From positions 52,501 through 116,500 of the forward strand of contig WBZZ01001447.1 of NCBI GenBank assembly GCA_019918135.1: a stretch of DNA of 64,000 bases, in the 5' to 3' direction. This DNA comes from Paulinella micropora. Taxonomy: Eukaryota; Cercozoa; Imbricatea; Euglyphida; Paulinellidae. Below the pieces are notes generated by a model, which did no database searches, was not told the DNA's origin, and saw only the letters and a list, made by a program, of their open reading frames with translations. This document shows, one piece after another, positions 42,102 to 53,116 of this stretch (positions within the stretch are counted from its first letter, which is position 1; each line of letters opens with the position of its first letter). A program made the position numbers and the translations under genes.

Positions 42102-45067
42102 TTATACAGAGATGTATTGTGCTATGCATGACTGCGTCATAACTCTTGCGACAAAACACGATAACTCATTTGCACATCCGCCGTCCAATTCCTCGCCCTG
42201 ACCGCTCTGAGGTCTCCTGGCGTACTTTGGGAAACCCTCGATCAACTTCGCATCTGGTGGATACCGTGACTGCCTTTGTGGCAATGCCGTGTTCCGCAGA
42301 GCTTTTGCATGGAATTCCGCGTCGAATTTCACTAGGCTTCCCCCATGTGGCGCCCGATCTGCGTGGAACACCTGTTGTGTCCGCCGCTCCTGACCCCGTC
42401 CGTATCCTCTCTCTCCAAACTGCTGATCCCGCTGTTGATATCCCGAGTCTCGCCGTGTTGTCCGATCTCCTCCTCCCTGTTGGAAACGTCGGTACTGATC
42501 CCCCCGGTAGCTTCCGCTTCCCCCATAGTTGTGTCGCTCCGTTGGTTTTGGCTGCGGCATCTTAAGCATCACCGCTGGCAAGGCAATCACACGATCTATC
42601 AGCGCCGGGTCGTCCTCATGGAGAGTCCAGCCAACCGATTGAAGTTGAGGTTCAGAGCCTGCCATCGAGCCTTCCCTTCCAACGTTATATCCGCTAATGC
42701 CATTACTTGTGTCACAATTTCCAAAACCACCGGTTTCGCCTCCTTATTCCTCCATAGCTTTGCCAAAACCACTGGGTATACGTGCCTCTTGCCGTGTAGT
42801 AGGCTGAGCCCCACAATGATGTTGACAAAGATATCCCGTAGTACCGCCCGCTTCGTCACCATAGCCTGCGCCGCGTCCTTCAACGCTTCGATTTCATCCC
42901 CGTCGTCCAGTAGCTGTGTGAACCTATACATCCGCGAACACGAAATGGGCGGCAACCACTATTTCCTTCCCACTTTCCTTCCCCTTTCACATAATCCTCC
43001 TCTATTTGAGCCCATTCCTCGTTCCACTGAAACGATTCCGCCGACATCATTGCCCCTTCATAAACGATTCCGCCAACATCATTGCCCCTTCATAATCCGT
43101 CTTCACCTTTGAAAATATGCCTCCGTACAACCCCCTGTCTCCTTTAATTTTTTCACCAAGATATACTCCGCCTCACACTGAAGGAGCCAAGGCCCAAGTT
43201 TCCCCCACCAGTCATATTTCTCTTTTTCCTCCGTCTCCTCGCTTTCCTCTCCGCTGTCTTCTTCAACCTCCTTTGACATCTCTTTCTCCTCTTTGCCCCA
43301 CTTTTCCATACCTAAAGTAGGTGTAACCAAATATACCGTCCTTCAGCTTGTTACACCTTCCTCGGTCTCTTCCGAGCTTTCCTGCTTGCCTCCTCCTCAT
43401 CCAGCTCGAACCCCATACTTTCTAGAGTCCATATATCTTGCTGATATTGAGTTGTCAGGAATTTCTTACGCCGTTGCCTCGCCAACTCCTCCAAAGTCTA
43501 GAAAAACTCCCTCTCACTCGCCACCTCTGCCCTTAGCTATATGAGCATTTCCGCCCTCTCGTTCCCCCCGGCTTCCAAAGCCTCAACCTCCTTCCTCTTC
43601 TTCTCATAAATCTCCCATTTTTGTTGCACCTTTTTGTATAATATCTCTCGAGATCCTTATTTCCTCGTCCCCAAATAGTTCCGAATCCGGGAACCCCTCT
43701 TCATCCTCCCACGCCTCTTCCCAAAAATTCTTCGCCTCTTTCCCTTTTTTCTCCTCCTCCAGCCTCCTCTTCCTCACTTCCGCCACCTTCCTTTCCCGTA
43801 ACAAGCATAGTGTTTCGAACCCCTTTCATACCTCCACCTGTTCCTTATGCCTCCTTGTCCAAACCACCGCCTGCTTCGAATTTGGCTTTCGAGTGTCGAA
43901 TTCCGCCGCCGTCGCAGCTAAATCCTTCAACTGATCTCTGACGGCGTAGATGCCTTTGTCAATTCTGCACTCCCCTGCGTCCCATAACGCATTGTCGTCT
44001 ATGTCGGCCTCCGACATGCCTTTATTCTTCACCTCCTTGACCGGTCTTTCACCGGATGCCTCAACCCTCTCCGCTTTTCCCCCTCCATCTCCCTGTCCAA
44101 CCGCAGCCATAATCGTTTCACACATCTAAAGTAGGGAGGAATATGTATAGTCTTCCCCTCCTATCCTCTATTCCCCTTTCCTAGCCTTCTTGTATGGCTT
44201 CTCTTCCGTTGTACGTTCCCCCTCTTCCCTTTCCCGTTTCTCCTTCTCGACAGCCTCTCTGGCCTCCCTCGTTCGTTGTTCCTCTATATACCGTTCCCGT
44301 CTCGTGGTAGCCAGTTTCAACACCTCTAGTTTTTCCCTCTTGATGGTTTCCCGTAATTCCCTCATCTCCTGATTCTCCATGTATCGTTCCCGTCATCGTG
44401 GCCAACTTCAGCATTGCTATTTTCGAGGCTTCCGCCTGTTCCATCGCCCGTCGTACTCTCTCAATCTCGTGAGGGCAGTCGTCCTTCCTCTTTGCCCATT
44501 CTATCAATTGTTCCCGAAACACCTCGTATTCCCTGGCCGCCTCCTCCACGTGTTTATATATATCCTTGCCTATTCTTATCTCCCCTCGGTCCCACATCCC
44601 CTTCTCTCCCTCCTCGTTCTCCTCTTCTCACGCCTCACGCCAACGATCCTGTTGTCCTGTTCCTCCTCCCCTTTCTCTGCCTTGTCAGATTTCTTTTCCT
44701 CCATCATGCACCTAAAGTAGGGGCAAAAGGTCCCGTGATCCTCCTCATGTCTCCCATGGATACTCCCTATTCCCCAAGTCCTTTCCCCCAATCCTGTCTC
44801 AAATCTTGCCCCCCCTTCAAGTTCCTCCCCCTCTATCTTCACCATCCCCCAAACTCCTCATAGTTCTCCTCGTGTTTCTCTATGTATCTTCCCCCTGAAT
44901 CTGTACTTCTCTTCCATATTTGCCGTCAGAGTGTCATATATCGCCAATAGTTCATCTTTTGTAAAAAATCCGCAAAGAGCCCCAAAAATTCTCCTTTCGA
45001 GTTGGCGTGGTTTTGTCCCCCTTTTTCCGCTACACCCGTCGCTTTTGTTTTCCCCTTTCTGTGCCAT
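42102..45067 (-). pseudogene. Minus-strand gag-like tract of repeated charged modules (retroelement fossil)
   Basis: Reading leftwards, successive frames encode charged coiled-coil segments. A recurring phrase appears in variants: MWDRGEIRIGKDIYKHVEEA (about 44590), LWDAGECRIDKGIYAVRDQL (about 43970) and LFGDEEIRISRDIIQKGA (about 43660). A helical capsid-like segment (42955-42600: AKLWRNKEAKPVVLEIVTQV) and an Arg/Gly/Gln-rich nucleocapsid-like part (42550-42300: YRRFQQGGGDRTTRRDSGYQ) follow. This order suggests a gag gene of a gypsy-like element whose pol is not in this window. It is broken. Assignment is tentative. Confidence 0.45.
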
Positions 45068-46183
45068 GATGGCGTTGTCTTACCCCCTCTGGAAGCACCC
45101 TGTAACCTTCGAATTCCGACCCCCTTTCAAGTCCCCCCCGTAGCCAACATCCCCCTTTCATATCCCCTTGAGTGGCACCTGACGTGCTTGTCTCCTCGTT
45201 CCGAGACATTGTCTTCTCTGACCCCCCTTAGCCTACCGACGTGTCCCTCCCCAAACCGTGCTTGTTCCATACTCTTCCTCCTACAAATTTCTGCAAATTT
45301 CCCTCCATTGCCCTCCGTTGTGTCTACTCTCTCTTTGCCAATCCCCCATTCCCCCAAATACGTCCTTTCCCGTCCGAAACCCTTCGTTGTCTGTGTCCGT
45401 TTCCGTACCCTTCCAACCAAAGTTCCATGACACATGAACTTTCAGCCCCCAAAACTCACCAAAATGACCATAAAATATCAACGCATGCTAAAGCAAACGT
45501 GAATTCTGCATGTTTGGATAGTTCTCATGTATTTTCCCATGTTTTGTGAGAAGGAGTGCCACTGTCCCTGACCTAAAGCCGTGTGCCACAGCAACCCACG
45601 CCTCTTGATCAAACATACTGAAAAACAACACACTCCCCCCACAAAACCATGCCTCTTAGCCCCCTGTACATACCAGCATATCTAGAAACCCAAGCCAGAC
45701 ACCCACACCACATGAAACCTCACCTTTCCCTGTCTTGAGCAAAGCTGTCAAACCCACAAAACTTGTTATCTCTGTTTCACACCAGCCACTGCATCACCAG
45801 AAGACAGCTCATGAGTAGTCCAGCAGCTCAAGAAAACCATTGCCCCTACCTGTATGTATATCACTATACTCCCAAACCATCTCAACTTAACAAAAGCAAT
45901 TCCCACCCTCCACATTTCTCTCGATATCTCTTTTCTTGTCAGAAAATTTCCGAGAAACAGAGGAAAATTTCCATACCCAGTTTATTTTATTATCAGCGAC
46001 TTCAGTTTGTTACAGGTGATAGTAGGATATTTAATAACAGATAACTGTTCTAACGATATGAGGACTGAGGAATACCTAAAGTAGTGACTCAGTAATCTCC
46101 AGACTAATGATAACATGCAGACAGGAACAGTAAGTATCGCCATTTATACCGGGTGGGCCTGCATAAATCAAGAGATGAAGATG
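45068..46183. other. Non-coding interval left of the gypsy element
   Basis: No supported gene; the open frames present are short and composition-driven. It contains another CTAAAGTAG motif near 46077. It ends at GATG (46180-46183), the target duplication of the gypsy element. Confidence 0.5.
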
Positions 46184-46625
46184 TGTATTAAGACCGGAGG
46201 TCTTACCCTTACGAGCTCAATAATAAAAAGGAATTTAATCATTACGTTGAACACAACTGGTTCAGAACTAACCTCCACTTCTAAAGTAGAAAGGGAAGTA
46301 AAGTCTGAACCCAAACAACAAGTCAGAGGGAAAACCCGTTAAACACGGAGTATCGACAGTGTCACTGACACGTTTCGTTACGTCCGTAACCTGAACAAAT
46401 GCCAAAACATACCCAAACAACAACCCATAAGTGCAATTTCCCTTATTTAGCCATAAATTCCCAGTCACGGGAAAAAATGCTAAATTTCACTGAATTTCGA
46501 GGACCTTTTTCCAAAACTTCAAACGGTTACTACATATGATGTAGAAGGATCGGGTCAACGCTATTAATGTGGGAGATTATTCAATATGGATGCTACATAA
46601 TCATGTAATCTGCATCCTGAAAACC

Positions 46626-46978
46626 AGTAGTATAGGGTGCCACTTGGGCACAGGGTTTCAGTGCAGTTTCATCACAGAAACCACACTAATAGCCGTTATT
46701 ATGTTTTCTCTCTTCCTATTCTCTCTAAGTTCAAAACAACAATTTTATTCAAATCTCTCTTACTATGAATTTCGTTCTGTCCTCTTTCGTGATCAGACTT
46801 TCGCTCATGATTGGATTATGCGGTAATGCGGTACCGCGGTACCGCGCACTCTAAGGTTTAGGTCGTTTTCTGTTTCTATTTCCTTTTCTGTTTTTTGCGG
46901 TGTGTGGTTTTAAGTTTTTCCATTTTTCCTGATCTGGACATTCATTATTTCGTCTATCTATTTATAAGCAGACAAAAG
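46626..46978. repeat. Left TIR of the mini-PLV
   Basis: Matches the reverse complement of 49714-50066 with about a dozen differences. Contains the perfect 18-bp palindrome GCGGTACCGCGGTACCGC at 46828-46845. Confidence 0.92.
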
Positions 46979-47099
46979 AAAGAAAAACTGCTACCTATTG
47001 ATGTTTGAAAGCCGACCGCTACGCTTGTCGTTTACAAACATCGTTTAAAAAAATTTAATTCCATTTAAATGTAAAGACATAATAAGACATAAAAGGACA

Positions 47100-47689
47100 A
47101 TGCGAGACTACAAGCAAGGAAAGATTTATGCTCTTCGTTCTCACCAGACCGACCAAATATATATTGGTTCTACATTAAATGAACTACATAAAAGATTATA
47201 TGCTCATAGGAAAGACTATGAACATAAAAATAAATATGTATCTTCTTTTGAGATTTTGAAATATAATGATAACTACATTGAACTTATTGAAATGTTTCCT
47301 TGTAATAACAGAATGGAACTTAGTAAGAGAGAAGGAGAAATAATAAGACACACAGAAAATTGTGTCAATAAAAATATTGCAGGTAGAACTACAAAGGAAT
47401 GGTGTGAAGACAATAAAGATTATATTAAACAATACAGAAAACAATGAAAGAAGATAATAAAGAGGAAATAAAACAATACTTTAAGCAATGGAAAAAAGAT
47501 AATGATGAAAAAATGAAACAATACCAACTATCATACAAGCAACAAAATAACGATATATTAAATCAAAAAGCAAAAGAAAATATTGTATGTGAATGCGGGT
47601 TGTCTTACACTAGAAGAAATAAATCAACTCATCAAAAAGCAAATAAACATTTTGATAATCTAATTGGATTAAATGTATTTGGATATTAA
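47100..47689 (+). pseudogene. Mini-PLV GIY-YIG endonuclease gene
   Basis: The start MRDYKQGKIYALRSHQTDQI and YIGSTLNELHKRLYAHR give the GIY-YIG core; RMELSKREGEIIRHTENCVN is the second conserved block. It is homologous to the PLV gene at 23605-24207. The tail has a possible zinc module, CECGLSYTRRNKSTHQKANK followed by H. It lies next to the left TIR, and the gene looks broken. Confidence 0.75.
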
Positions 47690-47699
47690 AGGTCTAATT

Positions 47700-48680
47700 T
47701 ATCAACTTTCTTTTTAAGATGAGAAGAAGTTCTTATATTATCGCTGTCAATACTTTCTCTTTTTAGTTGTTCTTTCGTTTTTTTCTCTTTTGTAATTTGT
47801 TTAACTTTGTCTGATAACTGCTCCTTCGGTTCCGTTTCTTCATGGTGCTCTTCAATATTAGTCTTTAATAATTCTGACGGTCGTACTAAGTCCTCTTCAG
47901 ATAGTATGACTTTGAAGCACTTACGGCCCTTAACCTTGAATATAGTTTTACTGAATTGCTTGTCCCCTTTAGAAAAATAGTTCTTTCTAATTCCTTTCTT
48001 ACTCTTGTACCCTTAGGGAATTCATTAATTAAAGTATTTCGGTATATTTCCTGATTGTTCTTTTCGGTTCCTTCAAAAACATTAATCGGAACTGCTTTAA
48101 TTGTTGTATGATATGTTTTATTACAAGCATCAACAACCTCATGAATAATAGGAACCCATTGAAAATTTTCATTAAATTCCCATATCAAGTTTAATTCATT
48201 TCGTATTGTTCTAATAAACCTATCAATTATACCCATTGTTCTGTGATCGCCTATTTGGACAGTTCTATGTTCAATATTATTTTGTCTGAAATATTCAGCC
48301 ACTTGACCCTTAAACTCACCACCATTATCTGAAGTAATTCTTTCAGGAACTTTTTTTGTAAATATTTTTTTTAATCCTTCCAGAACATAACCAGTTGTTT
48401 TATTTTTGACTGGCTCAATCCAGCCACGACGACTATATACATCAATAGCAACTAAGCCGAAATTATAGTTAGCATTTCCTTTCTTAGTAGCCACCTTTGA
48501 CATGTCCATTAAGTCAATAAATACTTGGCTCAGTGGTTTTGCTTCTGGTGAGGTTATCGTGTTCCATATCTTAGCGGGCTTTGATTGAAAATGTATTTCG
48601 GCCACTTCTTCAAGTTTTTCTTTCCGCTCAGTCTGCTCAGGAGTTTCTTGTTGTTGTTGCTGGCCATGTTTATAGTCCAT
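47700..48680 (-). pseudogene. INT: Mini-PLV rve-family integrase
   Basis: The start MDYKHGQQQQQETPEQTERK leads to FIDLMDMSKVATKKGNANYN, RITSDNGGEFKGQVAEYF and IGDHRTMGIIDRFIRTIRNE, the same three core blocks in the same spacing as the large PLV integrase (25436-26431). The family joins element ends to host DNA; here it is the largest gene retained. It looks broken toward the C-terminal side. It shares strand with the charged-protein gene, 9 bp downstream of it. Confidence 0.8.
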
Positions 48681-48689
48681 GATATATCA

Positions 48690-49217
48690 TTAAAATTTTA
48701 AAAACACTCTATCTATTTCATTATTTTTTTCCTTTTTGCTTGGTTTTTCTGCTTGATTATAAACATTAACTGATATGTTTGACTTTTTACCATTTCCTTT
48801 TTTAGATTTAGGCTTCGGCTCTTCTTCTTCGCTTTCTTCACTTTCACTTTCGCTCACATCAGGTTCAGGCTCAGGCACAGACTTTTTGCTTATTTTCTTC
48901 TTTGCTTCCGCTTTCTTTCTTCTTATTTTCATCTTAGCAATCTTTTCAGCAATGATATCAGTAAAATCACATTCTTCATCGCTATCACTGCTTTCTTCTG
49001 GTGTATCATCTTGGTCTTTTCCATTAATGATATCATTAGCTACACCAATTTCAGCCATGCGATTTATCTTTTCCTCCATCTCTTCATCATCACCCACATA
49101 AGCCTTTCTACACTTCGCTAATTTCTCTTTCGCTATTTCAATCTTTTGTTGCTTTTTGCTCTTAATACTTTCCACTGCTTTACCCCAGTTCTTACGACTT
49201 GCTTCGGGAGACGGCAT
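48690..49217 (-). CDS. Mini-PLV charged protein, homologue of the PLV gene at 24312
   Basis: The 175-residue product has the same start (MPSPEASRKNWGKAVESIKS), the shared phrase KDQDDTPEESSDSDEECDFT, an acidic tract and the end VFLKF. Conservation of both ends with a variable middle suggests the termini are functional. Adjacent to the integrase in both elements. Confidence 0.65.
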   Translation of the reverse strand: MPSPEASRKNWGKAVESIKSKKQQKIEIAKEKLAKCRKAYVGDDEEMEEKINRMAEIGVANDIINGKDQDDTPEESSDSDEECDFTDIIAEKIAKMKIRRKKAEAKKKISKKSVPEPEPDVSESESEESEEEEPKPKSKKGNGKKSNISVNVYNQAEKPSKKEKNNEIDRVFLKF

Positions 49218-49321
49218 TTATACTAAGATTAATATATTTTAGTATTTTTAAATAAATAAATAAATAAATAATATAATTAATTCCATATAAAAATAAAGAT
49301 AAAAATATACATAAAGCGACA

Positions 49322-49460
49322 ATGCCAGACTACAAGCAAGGAAAGATTTATTCATTAAGGTCTCACCAGACAAACCAGATTTACATAGGTTCAACAACTG
49401 AACCATTACATAAAAGACTATATAAACATAGAACTGATTTTAAAAGACAGACACAGCTAA
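49322..49460 (+). pseudogene. 5' fragment of a second GIY-YIG gene, at a deletion junction
   Basis: About 140 bp match the start of the PLV gene at 24207-24069 with no difference that I could see, and the upstream promoter region (49220-49320) also matches. The match stops at about 49460, where AP2-like coding sequence of the opposite strand begins. This marks the internal deletion that made the mini-PLV. Confidence 0.75.
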
Positions 49461-49650
49461 CTTCCTCGTGATATTTCTTTGCTTCTTCCAATGCTTGCTC
49501 TTTTGATTTTTTCTTTCCGATACAGAAACTCTTACACATAACCTTTCCTCCTTCTCTCCATTTAACTTTTACCATTGGCTTCTTTTCGTTATTCTTCACC
49601 ATAACACAACCTCTAGACATTCTAAATCTCTGAGTGTCTTCATTTGTCAT
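49461..49650 (-). pseudogene. 5' fragment of the AP2/Arm-like PLV gene
   Basis: MSRGCVMVKNN, VKVKWREGG and CIGKKKSKEQALEEAKKYHE resemble the N-terminal half of the PLV product at 7066-7446. In the large PLV that gene also lies next to a TIR, so gene position is conserved up to the deletion junction. Confidence 0.6.
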
Positions 49651-49713
49651 CCTATATGTGTCTTTATTTTATTTATTTAAATAATAATTATTTACAGGTA
49701 GCCGTATTTATTG

Positions 49714-50066
49714 CTTTTGTCTGCTTATAAATAGATAGACGAAATAATGAATGTCCAGATCAGGAAAAATGGAAAAACTTAAAACCACACACCGCAAAAA
49801 ACAGAAAAGGAAATAGAAACAGAAAACCACCTAAACCTTAGAGTGCGCGGTACCGCGGTACCGCATTACCGCATAATTCAATCATGAGTGAAAGTCTGAT
49901 CATGTCGGAAAATAGAACGAAATTCATAGTAAGAGAGATTTGAATAAAATTGTTGTTTTGAACTTAGAGAGAATAGGAAGAGAGAAAACATAATAACGGC
50001 TATTAGTGTGGTTTCTGTGATGAAACTGCACTGAAACCCTGTGCCCAAGTGGCCCCCTATACTACT
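49714..50066. repeat. Right TIR of the mini-PLV
   Basis: Inverted copy of 46626-46978. Ends CTATACTACT, followed by the duplicated AAAACC. Confidence 0.92.
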
Positions 50067-50316
50067 AAAACCTTTCTCTACTCCGGTAAACGGTTACGTG
50101 TTAGACGTAGGTTTTAAGGTCCTATGAGATCCAAGCATCCCAGCTTTCTTCTCATATTCCATATCCTAAAGCCACGTTAAAACCGGATGTATTAATCAGA
50201 ACAGGAAATGTAATAAGAATTCATCTTAAAATACATTTAATAACAAGAAATTACTTCCACGAGTAAATATCCGTAAACCCTAATAGCGTAAAAACGATGT
50301 AGTATGTGTTACATAG

Positions 50317-50333
50317 CACCCCTTCCCCCTCCT
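50317..50333 (-). other. Polypurine tract of the gypsy element
   Basis: On the minus strand AAAGGAGGGGGAAGGGG stands directly before the 3' LTR, as expected for plus-strand priming. Confidence 0.7.
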
Positions 50334-50906
50334 TTGAGATTGCTCGGATCTCAACTCTGGAGTAATACCAACGGAGACTACATCTCGTATAATCTCGTCA
50401 GCACCGGCTTTTTGGGGAATCCCAGCCGACTGTCCACCATCCCAAGAGCCACCTCAGCTCGACCCCTGATCAAATCTTATCAAGAGCCACCCAACGGATT
50501 ATAGGCCTGTGCTTCATGTGAACTAAGCTCCAAGGCTTAATGTTGCCCGAAGATCGTGAATCTGGCACTCGACCAGTTCATGTCTTCATCCCCCTACGCG
50601 CGCGATTTCCCGAAGTCACAGTCCCATAGTCTGATCGACCACCAATCAGACCCTGTCTAATCCATCAAATGTGAATGGTGCCTGGCCCCGAAGTCCGAAT
50701 AGACCGAACCCCAAAGTCCAACCCTTAAAACGACGATGGCCTTCTCGCCGAGTTCCTCTCCCGTACCGTGTCAGTAAAGTTTTAATGTTGAGTAGGACCC
50801 CCAGTACAAATTTCCCACACACTATGGTCAATGTGCGCCCAACTTCCCTTTTCCCCGACCCGAATTCCAATTCCTTCTTCCTTCACCCCTTCCGGATGTT
50901 TCCTCC

Positions 50907-51479
50907 CTACTGGCTCGGATGCTTCTTCCCCCGCACCGTTTCGGTCGCGTGTGCACTCCCGATTAGCCTTAAGTCCACCCCGCTCTGTTTGAGCATGTCC
51001 CAAATCTTTTGCGGAATGTGCCCATCGTGTAACTCGAAGGGGCAATCCAACACTCCCCTCGGCCACGCTGATATGGTCCATGCCTCGTGATCCCTGTCCG
51101 CCTTCCGTGAGGCCGGATCTATCTTGGCATCCCATACTTCCCTATTCGCAGCATCCCACCACACCGGGACATACTCGCGGTACATCCGGTTCTCCACCGT
51201 ATCCTTATCCCAAGACCGGTAGAACTGCAGCATAGGCGGAAGGTTCTTAAGCGCACTTTCCGACGATCGAGTCTTCCTCGAGTCCTTCGCCAGTCCCACT
51301 ACCTTCATCACAAAAAGAGTATCCTTGTCCTCTTTTGCAACGAATCTAGTTGGGGGTCTGACAAGATAGAACTGATTCAGAACCCAGTTCATCCCCAGTG
51401 TCTTATTACCCTCCTTCCATAACTTGTGCTTGACATCCACCTGCGAGGGCTCAATAGGCTCCTCCGGCTCCGCCTGCAC
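50907..51479 (-). pseudogene. Gypsy element: unassigned domain after the integrase
   Basis: A 190-residue open frame downstream of the integrase has no family I recognise (KLWKEGNKTLGMNWVLNQFY, WDKDTVENRMYREYVPVWWD, HIPQKIWDMLKQSGVDLRLI). It is rich in Trp and charged residues. Its place after the integrase is where some gypsy-type elements carry extra genes. No signal or membrane segment is visible, so an envelope is unlikely. Confidence 0.5.
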
Positions 51480-51526
51480 TTCCGTTTTCCTACGCTTCCC
51501 CGGTCTACCTCCTGGTTCCGAGTAAA

Positions 51527-53116
51527 TCAGATCATTATCCGCCGCCCGCTTCGCCGCCTCTGTGGGTGGCTTGCGACTCGCATCTGACCCCTTCCCCGCG
51601 ACCTCAGGCCTTTGGAGCTTCCCCGGCCGACGCCCTCTTCAGGGGCCCGTGCCTTCCTCTCCCCCTGGCCCTTCCGGTCCCCGGGCTTTCCACCATCGGG
51701 TTCCTTATCCGTTACCAACTTAGGAGGGTCTTGAAACTCTCCCTTTTCCCTGACGAGCGCTTCCTGGAGCGTCTCGTTATCCATTAAGAACGGATCGTAC
51801 TTAATGAGGCGTCGAACATTAACAATCTTGTTCTCCCCCCTGCCTCTTATCCGATAGTTAAACGGCCCTGTCTGCTGCACCACCTGATAGGGCCCCTTCC
51901 AGTGCACAAACATCTTCGATGATATGCCCTTCGGAACCTGTGGGTAGTACAACATGACGATGTCCCTGGCTTGTACGTTACCATAGACAAGTCCTGCTCC
52001 AAGGGTTCTTTACTTAGCTCGCGAGTCTGTTCCGCCAGCCTTGCTTGTCGCACCGCTTGCATGGCCTCCATTGAGACCCGCATACGAACCCCCCCAGAGC
52101 TCATTCTCGTCCAGCGCAAGCGCAGGTGCATCCTGATGTACCAAGTGTTGGGGCATCACCTGCTCCTGCCCGTACACCACCTGATACGGGGATCTACATT
52201 CCGCCCCCGCTCCAATAGCTTTCGATGGCATCGCGTTCATAGCGAACACAAAGCTTGGGACCACCTCCCTCCACAAGAGCTGACTCTTCTTGCAGTAGGT
52301 CCTTAGGGCCGACTTGAGCGGCCTATGTACCCGCTCGATCTTGCGATTAGCCCTCGGATTGTACGGTGTAACGTACTGCCAGTGGACCCCGTAATACTTC
52401 GCGAGCCTTTCCATCTGCTCATTGTCAAAGGCTGGCCCCTTATCTGAGCAAATCGTCTTGGGGACTCCTACCACACATAGGATCCGATCGATCAGCTCCC
52501 TGGCTGTCGTCTCCGTCGTAGTGTCCGGCACTGGTATCGCCCAGACGTAATTGCTCGCCCTATCAATGACCGTCATCAAGAACTTATCCTTCGCCGGCCC
52601 CACCGGCGGCAACGGCCCCACGTGGTCCACATGCAGGAACTCAAAGAGCCTTTCCAGCAGTGTAAATTTCCCAACTGGGATTTTCCCTTCCACTGGGTGT
52701 TTCTTGTTCATCTGACAGGTCGTGCAGCCCTTGACCCTCTTCTTAATGAACATATCCATCCCTTCCCACCAGAATCGCCTTTTGATAATCCACTGCGTCC
52801 TCTGTACCCCCGGGTGATTAACCAACGGGACTACGTGTGACGCTACGTAGATCATCTGCCTCAGTTTGGCTGGGACCCTTAAGACCCACTTTTCCGGGTT
52901 CTTGGCCGTCTCCGGTGTCTTGCCTGTGTACCACAGGAGGCCATCCCTCCATGCCAGAGTCTTGAGCTGTGATCGGATCTTCTCCGTCAACAACAGCTCA
53001 TCCCCCGCCAAAAGGTACTGGATCAAGTCCTTGTACTCATCATTGGCCCTTTGACATTGCCTCCATGCTTCCACCGACGCGATACGCACTGTACCGTCCG
53101 CTACCTGGATTCCCAC
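51527..53116 (-). pseudogene. Gypsy element integrase
   Basis: The zinc-binding part (HVVPLVNHPGVQRTQWIIKR... CTTCQMNKKHP near 52720) and core (FEFLHVDHVGPLPPVGPAKD near 52600; TICSDKGPAFDNEQMERLAK near 52420; NPRANRKIERVHRPLKSALR near 52310) are clear. A C-terminal segment with KGISSKMFVHWKGPYQVVQQ (near 51890) is the usual GPY/F-type module after gypsy integrases. The region is broken. Confidence 0.85.

Larger units (their letters stand above)
38684..42120 (+). mobile_element. Copia C: 5' part of a third copia-type element (fossil)
   Basis: A primer-site look-alike (TGGTTATAGAGCCTTG at about 38683-38698) is followed by a leader with a MITE and short repeats. A gag with a copia-style N terminus follows (MRLDPPKFDHGKEWELFEYTF, near 39350), then a gag core (39900-40370) with NWLADYLTTIKTQEKTIG, and a knuckle-like CPKDGHGPLRC near 40430. 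A protease-like PDTGAR lies near 41284. Integrase and reverse transcriptase are not seen; the element gives way to minus-strand sequence near 42120. It is broken, with many breaks, and is probably old. Confidence 0.6.
46626..50066. mobile_element. Mini-PLV: 3.4-kb internally deleted Polinton-like element
   Basis: 353-bp terminal inverted repeats (46626-46978 and 49714-50066) begin AGTAGTATAGG. AAAACC is duplicated at 46620-46625 and 50067-50072, and a single AAAACC is found at the matching site of the other gypsy LTR (near 61534-61539). It carries homologues of the PLV integrase, GIY-YIG nuclease, charged protein and AP2-like gene, but no capsid, ATPase or polymerase. Flipped, the gene order matches the two ends of the 20.5-kb PLV, so a large internal deletion formed it. 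TIRs differ by about 3%, so it is older than the large PLV. Its genes show about two or three breaks. Confidence 0.9.
46184..50313 (-). repeat. 3' LTR of the gypsy element, split by the mini-PLV
   Basis: 46184-46625 plus 50067-50313 correspond to the continuous LTR at 61136-61789. Without the insertion and duplication the copy is about 680 bp against 654 bp. Confidence 0.85.

Noticed and set aside
42102-45067. Treating the gag-like tract as the missing gag of the gypsy element at 46184-61789
   Set aside because: It lies outside the gypsy LTR and target duplication and downstream of its 3' end, so it belongs to another element.
45763-46084. Two overlapping plus-strand frames left of the gypsy LTR
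   Set aside because: No domain, no start context, overlapping each other in different frames.
50907-51479. Envelope gene of the gypsy element
   Set aside because: No signal peptide, membrane segment or Cys pattern is visible in the frame after the integrase.
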